NCBI GenBank assembly: GCA_030142905.1
Contig: JASJOG010000006.1
Location: 3,646,501 to 3,710,500, forward strand
Origin: Heliopora coerulea
Taxonomy: Eukaryota > Cnidaria > Anthozoa > Scleralcyonacea > Helioporidae
DNA: 64,000 bases
Direction: 5' to 3'
Positions 59,301-64,000 of the stretch are shown here, piece after piece. Under the pieces are notes generated by a model that saw nothing but the letters and a program-made list of their open reading frames with translations, was not told the origin of the DNA and searched no databases. The translations under genes were made by a program, and so were the position numbers. Position 1 is the stretch's first letter. Every line of letters begins with the position of its first letter.

Positions 59301-62300
59301 CGACCGCTGTTCAACCAACTGAGCTATCGAGTCAACTACAAACATAATGCTTGTTTCATGTACGTGCACGAGAAATTCTCGAGAAAACTTGACGCTCAAT
59401 ATCCCGTGAGGATGTGCAGTGTTTTGACTGTATATTTTGAATTATCTTCTATTTTAGAATCCCGTTCTAGTCAAATATTCTAGTTGACTTTAGCAGTGTC
59501 GGTTAATTTATGAAATATTCTCTTCTTGTTACCCTGAGGATGATTTTGAAAATTCAAGTAGAGTCGAAACACCGCACATCCTCACGGATATCGAGCGTCA
59601 AGTTGTCGCGAATATCTCTCATGCACATAAAATGGATAAAACGAGCGCACTGTTCTCAATTGGCAGATCAGCGGTCCGGAAACCCGAAGATGCAAGTTCG
59701 AATCCCTCTCTGGTCAACTTTTGTCGTTGACTTTAGCAGTGTAGGTCAATTTACGAAATATTTTCTTCGTACTAAGACATTCTTAGCACATTATGAACTG
59801 TAGAAGTGGGGTTGTTGTTAAGGCTATCCAATTTTCACGTTTTACGTTTTCGAATATGTGGTTTGATTTTTTTCCGAATATTCGAATCTTCGGCAGACAT
59901 GGACATAGTAGAGAATAATGGAGTGGTCGGGACTGTGGTGTGAGTGTTTGAGTAGGCGCGAAAAAATGAAATACAATAATATTCCATGAAATACATGATA
60001 GAAGTATCCGAACGTGTCAATGAACCAAACGTGGGTTATCACTGTTCTAAGTACAATTTAACATAAAATTTCCTTAATTCCAACAATTAATCGGCGTTTT
60101 TGCACCAATCTACATATCTTCTTTTCTGTCAATCTACAATCTGTGACGTGTTTGGTCATTTTAGTACTGTAGCCGATTTCCAATATTCTCAGTGTTCATT
60201 CAGTATTCGAATTTCAAACATTCGCATTATTTGCGCATTATTCGGTCGAAAGCTAATATTCGATTTGAGCATCCGCAAGCCGACAAGGAAGGCATAAAAC
60301 CGAACAACAAATATTCGAAATTCGGTGGAGAGCCTGTGGCTATAAGCAAAGCTTCCTTTTTCAGAAAAGTAGACAGCAGATTTTGTCCAAAGATTCAAAA
60401 TTTTTCGGTGGAGAATGTCCCCGGTCTTTCATAGATGAGATTGCGCTACCCCTTCGAATCAGTCCACCCAATCCTTTTGCGCTTGCTATGGCACCGAACC
60501 AGTAACAATGAACTCTTTCACTCACGTTCTTAAACTGTCTATTTCAGCCCATGTGAAGTTTTGGTTCTTTCTAATTTAACGTTGTTCAGATATCCCTGAA
60601 AGCATTATCAATGATATGATAAAGAATCAAAACATCACATAGTCTGAAATGGACAGTTTAAATAGGTAAGTAAAAGGATCTAAACGTTCAAAACCAACAA
60701 TATTAGTGACGTACGCAGGACTTGGAAAGGGGGATTTTCCATACTGGTGGATTGACAATATTCTCGCCAGGAAAAAGTTTTAAATTAATATACACAATCC
60801 GAGATTAATTCTGAGGAGTTCTGAAAATGATTTATACTGCAGCACGCTAATATGAAAAATGAAGTGCTTTGTAGACAGTTCTGAGTCAACTTCGAAGAGG
60901 CATAAAGTTAGTACTCTGCAAAAAAACATTCCCTCGTTAATGACAGAGGTTCACCTTTAAATTTTTACAACATGTCCTCATAACCACTGTAAGTATTTTT
61001 GGATTTAAAGTTTAATTGATATTCTTCTTGACTATAATTTCATTAAACTTGAAGCAACTCCTATCTTTACTCCCTTATTTCAAATTCCGTTAAAAAGACA
61101 ACAAGGATGCCGGTTTTACATAGTTTTCTAAAATAGTTTTTCAATATGAATTGTGGATTCAGCCAAATTGTTGAAGCCACGAGAAATGACATCTCGGGAT
61201 TCTCACCATTTATAGATATAGAACTGTCTAATAATAAACTCAAAACAGTTCGATAATAAATAAAACTTTGGCAATTAACATCAAGCCATAAACGTCAGTG
61301 AAGGAGAATTTGCATTTAGTCAATTTTCAGTGCCGGCAATTGAAAAGAATGGCCAAGGAGCCTCTGCACAAATTATGTAAAAGGCGGGTGAAATAAGTTA
61401 TGATTTAAGTGAAAATGTTGTTATCCCCTTGACAGTAAATGTCTAAACAAACCCAAGAAGTGTCTTTTTACCATCGTTGGGTTATATTTACAGTTTATCG
61501 ATGAGAAGTAAACTGACATATGGCAATTGCTTTTCGGCTTTTCAGTCACCCCCTCAACTTTTGCAGTTTGTCCTTCCACGTTTGACCGTGTTGCGACCAT
61601 CTGTTGGCTAAAGGGAATACCCATCCAGTTATGTTGAGATCAATAATTTTCGTGTGTCAGTAGTTCGACATAAAGTAGGAGGGTTCGAAAATGATGGACG
61701 AGTGAAATTTACCTCATATCTCTTTACTTTAGCACAGCATTCTATGATACTTTGTATGGTATTAATAGAAAAAACGAAGCTGTCATGGTAACAAATGACA
61801 AGCAGTAAAATACTAAGTACGATTTTAAATAATTTTTTTTTCCATCTTGATCCATCACGACCAATAGTGACACGATAATTCTGCTTTGCTATTTGGCATT
61901 TTAGTAAACACTGAATCTGGTAGGAATCTAAGTATTCACCGCAAACTTTATAGTCTACTAAGTAGCAAACAGCTGGGGAAAATTTAGTTTTTGTGCAGTG
62001 TGCTGCCAAATTTTCCAGTAGCGAGTTAGATATGAATATTAACGATCTTCTTTTTACTGATTTAATTATCTGGATTGTCGACAGGTTAACGCACCCAAAT
62101 CGTCCCAAATCTGTATTTACCCCGAGTTATTCATTGTAAAAACAGCGTTGGTCTTGCCACAATACTTAAGAAAATTAAGGCCACGCCTGAGAATTGTTTA
62201 ATCAGTAGGGTTCCGCGAAGGAGCAGTTGCTACAATTGGCCATTTAACTCTGAATTCAGAGTTATATTTACTCTTTTCCTCAAAACGAGACCTGGTACTG

Positions 62301-62589
62301 TATATCCCATATGAAGCTTAAATTCAGTTCAAATGCAGATGCAAACGTGTTTTCACTTGAATAGTTTGGCTTCAAGCCTTGTTTTATAGTGATCAAACGA
62401 GCCATAATGTAAAGAGCCTATTTGAGTTAATTAAGCATACCTCTGAGTTTCATCGGTAACGTGTGGTGTGTCATTCCCTGTCTTCATTAATCCTCCTGCA
62501 GTACACTTCATTATTTGGAATAGGATGACGAACGTCCAAGCAAGAACGCCAGAAAACGTTTTTACATGGTAAAATGTTAGCGAATTCAT
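46882..62589 (-). CDS. Cys-loop ligand-gated anion channel subunit (GABA-A/glycine receptor-like), LGIC-B
   Basis: Eight exons (62441-62589, 56885-56970, 54197-54264, 53515-53741, 51710-51792, 51257-51388, 50071-50441, 46882-47229) join to 1464 nt, 487 aa plus stop, with all junction phases agreeing. The order is signal peptide (FSGVLAWTFVILFQIM), ligand domain with FIWVPDTTIENSV, the 13-residue Cys-loop CPMELSSYPLDVQVC (about 184-198), M1 (TPCIFLVVLAGFSFW), M2 with PARV (about 294-297) and LSLTTLLTITTI, M3 (VHYVKAVDIFFLTSFGFVF), a polar loop (EQEEELANN), and M4 (FIYPLCYLIFNLAYW) before the stop. A plasma-membrane chloride-selective subunit is inferred from PARV; the ligand is unknown. Exons 3-7 have exactly the LGIC-A lengths (68, 227, 83, 132, 371). 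The start is the first Met of a frame open only a short way upstream. Confidence 0.93.
47531..48774. repeat. 1.24-kb near-perfect long inverted repeat (foldback) in the last LGIC-B intron
   Basis: Left arm 47531 to about 48151 and right arm to 48774 are reverse complements, with only a few differences seen (for example AAAGAAAGAAAG versus AAAGAAGGAAAG). They meet at ACCGCTAGCGGT (48147-48158), so there is almost no spacer. Each arm holds eight irregularly spaced copies of a motif near GGTCACCGGGTATCTCCC. Near the centre each arm has CCCCTGATGAAGACAC, a hairpin, then GTGTCGAAACGTTGGG, which looks like a hammerhead CUGAUGA-stem II-GAAA core without a clear stem III or cleavage site. No ORF of note. 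It could be two inverted element ends or a foldback transposon. Confidence 0.92.
48775..50070. other. rest of the last LGIC-B intron; nothing recognised
   Basis: No repeat or exon can be supported. Confidence 0.35.
50071..50441 (-). CDS. LGIC-B exon 7 (371 nt): M1-M2-M3
   Basis: Starts VFSNLLSFFTFKRRL, then M1, M2 with PARV, and M3; ends at ESIHFMK with donor GTTAGT, phase 0. Confidence 0.94.
51257..51388 (-). CDS. LGIC-B exon 6 (132 nt): loops F and C
   Basis: SYPVNHLRYAWKF to LSQFIVTDFKR and YGLG; acceptor CTTTACAG, donor GTAAAA. Confidence 0.92.
51710..51792 (-). CDS. LGIC-B exon 5 (83 nt): Cys-loop
   Basis: VTAKSF and the 13-residue Cys-loop; acceptor TGTTTAG, donor GTAAGT. Confidence 0.92.
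52372..52834. mobile_element. MITE-like element with AGGGTCCCTTTACACGAGCCCGG ends, LGIC-B intron 4
   Basis: The left end AGGGTCCCTTTACACGAGCC is mirrored by ACCCGGGTTTGTGTAAAGAACCCT at the right. Flanking TTTA on both sides may be a target duplication. 463 bp, with further internal copies of AACCCGGG/CCCGGGTT type words. Confidence 0.75.
53515..53741 (-). CDS. LGIC-B exon 4 (227 nt): loops D, A, E
   Basis: TFVVDMYFRQQWLDERL, then FIWVPDTTIENSV, ending VTWSA plus two bases; donor GTAAAA. Confidence 0.93.
53893..53932. repeat. poly(C)/poly(A) low-complexity tract
   Basis: ACGACCCCCCCCC followed by A-rich runs. Confidence 0.8.
54038..54098. repeat. 61-bp palindrome with GACGTTTCGAGCGAAGGCCCTTCG arms
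   Basis: The two arms are perfect over about 26 bp with a 7-nt loop (TCCGAGT). Each arm reads CGAAGGGCCTTCGCTCGAAACGTC, again a hairpin followed by CGAAACG as in other hammerhead-like ends. Confidence 0.85.
54197..54264 (-). CDS. LGIC-B exon 3 (68 nt)
   Basis: DPVEVKVGYSILAFRDIQEA then DM; acceptor TATTACAG, donor GTAACT. Confidence 0.92.
54705..56340 (+). pseudogene. LINE copy A2 (jockey superfamily), 5'-truncated, in LGIC-B intron 2
   Basis: Starts near VDDIRNLLVNLKLNKATGLD, then IFPLYKGEDRNPENNYR, LTKYQSGFRPLHSTL and FLDLTKAFDTVDHCIL; a stop at 55287. The region that should hold the YADD box is rearranged (a duplicated CCCCAGTTGCCT near 55430-55470), and the frame resumes at 55605 with SISRVFNSKSLGVIIDD, QPFVQRSFLSPIYKCLVQPQF, QLLQNRAARIITQSDYN, a TAA (56004-56006), then the YNLRNHDVNLSLPKPK end. 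The 3' end runs into (AT)n at 56342. Antisense to LGIC-B. Near-identical to A1, which lets the A1/LINE B junction be read exactly. Confidence 0.9.
56342..56377. repeat. (AT)n microsatellite at the 3' end of LINE A2
   Basis: About 18 AT units. Confidence 0.95.
56471..56640 (+). repeat. (TCTGTC)n/(TCTC)n compound microsatellite
   Basis: Hexamer TCTGTC/TCTCTG runs grading into TCTC and CACA. Open frames here on both strands are artefacts. Confidence 0.95.
56885..56970 (-). CDS. LGIC-B exon 2: N-terminal helix
   Basis: 86 nt; CTEEMVSMVLTNLTS to NPRIRPNYG, the family segment before strand 1. Donor GTGAGT. Confidence 0.88.
57214..57285 (-). repeat. tRNA-derived repeat, degenerate
   Basis: The minus strand reads GATCATAGCTAAGCGTTTCACC and AATTGCAGATTCGATCCCCG, an A/B-box pair with damaged stems. 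LGIC-B intron 1. Confidence 0.5.
57286..59160. other. LGIC-B intron 1; nothing firmly recognised
   Basis: A CACGTGT/ACACGTG-rich patch with repeated CACATGTG-like words lies at 58080-58290. No exon. Confidence 0.35.
59165..59345 (-). repeat. tRNA-headed SINE, copy 1 of an inverted pair
   Basis: Minus strand: GTTGACTCGATAGCTCAGTTGG A-box head and GTCAATTCGAATCCAGC B box, then a tail through TTTACTTTAGCAGTGTAGG, AATTCATAAAATATTCTCTTC and ACCTTCAGGATGAT. Confidence 0.6.
59478..59555 (+). repeat. SINE tail, copy 2 (inverted relative to 59165-59345)
   Basis: GTTGACTTTAGCAGTGTCGG, TTAATTTATGAAATATTCTC and CTGAGGATGATTTTGAAAA mirror the first copy's tail; no head is attached. Confidence 0.65.
59645..59775 (+). 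repeat. tRNA-headed SINE, copy 3
   Basis: CTCAATTGGCAGATCAGCGGTC head, GATGCAAGTTCGAATCCCTC B box, GGTCAACTTTT, then GTTGACTTTAGCAGTGTAGG tail as in copies 1 and 2. Confidence 0.6.
59776..62440. other. rest of LGIC-B intron 1
   Basis: A patch around 59850-60350 is rich in ATTCGAA/TTCGAAT words. A 159-codon minus-strand open frame (61629-62108) has no recognisable domain and is most likely chance. No other feature is supported. Confidence 0.35.
62441..62589 (-). CDS. LGIC-B exon 1: signal peptide
   Basis: 149 nt; MNSLTFYHVKTFSGVL then a hydrophobic core and a short polar linker. Phase 2 end, donor GTATGC, as in LGIC-A exon 1. Confidence 0.8.
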
Positions 62590-64000
62590 TTCGATTAAAA
62601 GATTTGATGTAAAGAATCCATACCTCAGTTTATTTTGTTGGTTTGTCTGGCCAATGTCTGCAAACAGCTGGTCGCTTCAGATATGAATACGTGCAATTAA
62701 ATGCTGTTTCCATAACAACAGTAATTACTAAAAAAAGATGCAGGGGTGCTAATGAATTTATTCATTTGTGTTTGTACGTTGAAGTGAATGTACTTGCTCC
62801 ATTGAAACATTGGCACTTTGAAAGTTCAAAAAAAATATACAAAGCATATATCAAACACAAATAGTTAAACCGCAAATCTGAATGTTATTGTAGTATACCA
62901 TCACATTTGCTTCTTTAACCAAGAAGCACATACCTATATACAATTTTTATAATATGAGCATCAAATCATCAAAGATATCACTCGTTACAGAGCAATGAGT
63001 ATTTCATAGCTCAATCTATGAAAATGCAGGTGGCATAATTTATGCGTGTATACGTTAACTGCCTTTTGGTAGCCAAGTTTGTTGCATTTTGAGTTTTTGT
63101 AACACTACAGTTTTCTATGCAACAGGACACATGTAAGCTCCAACAATGAAACGTAAACGTAGGACTTCTGATTTCTTGTTTTTATTCTCTCAATAAAAAT
63201 AATATCGCACCTACGTCTACGAAGATAAAAATCATTTGTTTATTATCTGAAAATACTGTTATGTCTTTGTGGGCTATGCTAAGTAAAACTCAAACACTAA
63301 CATTTAGGAAGATTTCAGAGTTTTTCTAATATCTCACGTAGTGGCGCATCCAAAGCACTTGTCACTGGTTCAAATCTTACAGACGTAAAAATGGGTACGC
63401 AAAGCGTACATGTCTCAAACCTTTAGATGCATGATTTCATAGTGCATTTCGCTTGCGAGCAATGTTTTTGTATTACACGTGAATTTACAATATGTTATGT
63501 ATTTTATAAGTAAATTTCTGGCACAAATATTGAACTTGACTGCCTATGTTTGCTATTGCAGAAAAGTAAAACCATACGGAAAAACTATAGGTACGACAAA
63601 GGATTAGAATGTACCATGGTATTTGTTTCTAGAGAAGTGTATTTTACTTATAACTACAAACGTGGCAAGTTCCAATAATTCCTAAAGTTTTTTTGTTTTG
63701 TTTTTTTTAAGAGATATTTCTAATCTTATGAATTTTATTCAGTCAGTGTGGAGCAAATGAAGTCATAAAATTTCTAATTTGCATGTTTCAAAAACTTGAC
63801 TGTCACTGGAACAAGGTGAAATATTGACAAACTAAGGATGTCATACTTCTTGATTTCAAATGTATTTTTAAATAAAATCAAAACCAGGAAGACGATTTTT
63901 TCGCTGCAGTTGTACTTCAGAAAAAAAATTCGTGCCACGTTATTCTCGCATCAAACACACGTAACTGTAATAAGCTTAAAAACCAATACCAGCCGACAAT
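62590..64000. other. upstream flank of LGIC-B; nothing recognised
   Basis: Should contain the LGIC-B promoter and 5' UTR. No core promoter motif, exon or repeat was identified. Confidence 0.35.

Noticed and set aside
59258..59340. Functional tRNA gene on the minus strand
   Set aside because: Same reason: poor anticodon stem, repeated tail, and sister copies nearby.
61629..62108. 159-codon minus-strand gene
   Set aside because: It lies inside LGIC-B intron 1 on the same strand with no recognisable domain; the length is compatible with chance at this base composition.

Overview
The window looks like nuclear DNA of an animal, most likely an anthozoan cnidarian (coral or sea anemone); no single marker proves this. 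Supporting points are AT-rich DNA, multi-exon genes with GT-AG introns, a pair of GABA-A/glycine-receptor-like channel genes, and many decayed retroelements, tRNA-headed SINEs, MITEs and hammerhead-type motifs. Four host genes can be read exon by exon.

Left end (1-12.7 kb). The first five coding exons of an SLC35B1-type ER nucleotide transporter lie on the minus strand (5331 to 1127) and run off the left edge. Divergently, on the plus strand, is a small four-exon gene (7058-12630) whose 79-residue product resembles ASDURF, the prefoldin-like PAQosome subunit. Its 5.1-kb last intron holds a Penelope-type GIY-YIG remnant.

Middle left (17.2-28.7 kb). An apparently complete minus-strand gene encodes a Cys-loop ligand-gated anion channel subunit (called LGIC-A here): eight coding exons, 522 aa. 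A long decayed LINE sits in its fourth intron.

Middle (28.7-46.9 kb). This stretch is intergenic and mobile-element rich. It holds a LINE copy split by a younger LINE with an intact 640-codon ORF, a Crypton-type tyrosine recombinase pseudogene with a spliceosomal intron, LINE scraps, MITEs, a tRNA-headed SINE in three pieces, and a well-formed type I hammerhead ribozyme.

Right (46.9-62.6 kb). A second, paralogous channel gene (LGIC-B) lies on the same strand: eight coding exons, 487 aa. Exons 3-7 have the same lengths and phases as in LGIC-A, so the two genes form a tandem duplication. Its introns hold a 1.24-kb near-perfect inverted repeat, a TIR element, a second copy of the split LINE family, and inverted SINE copies. 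The last 1.4 kb holds nothing recognised.

The host genes share no evident pathway. The two channel subunits could co-assemble into pentamers; that is inference only.
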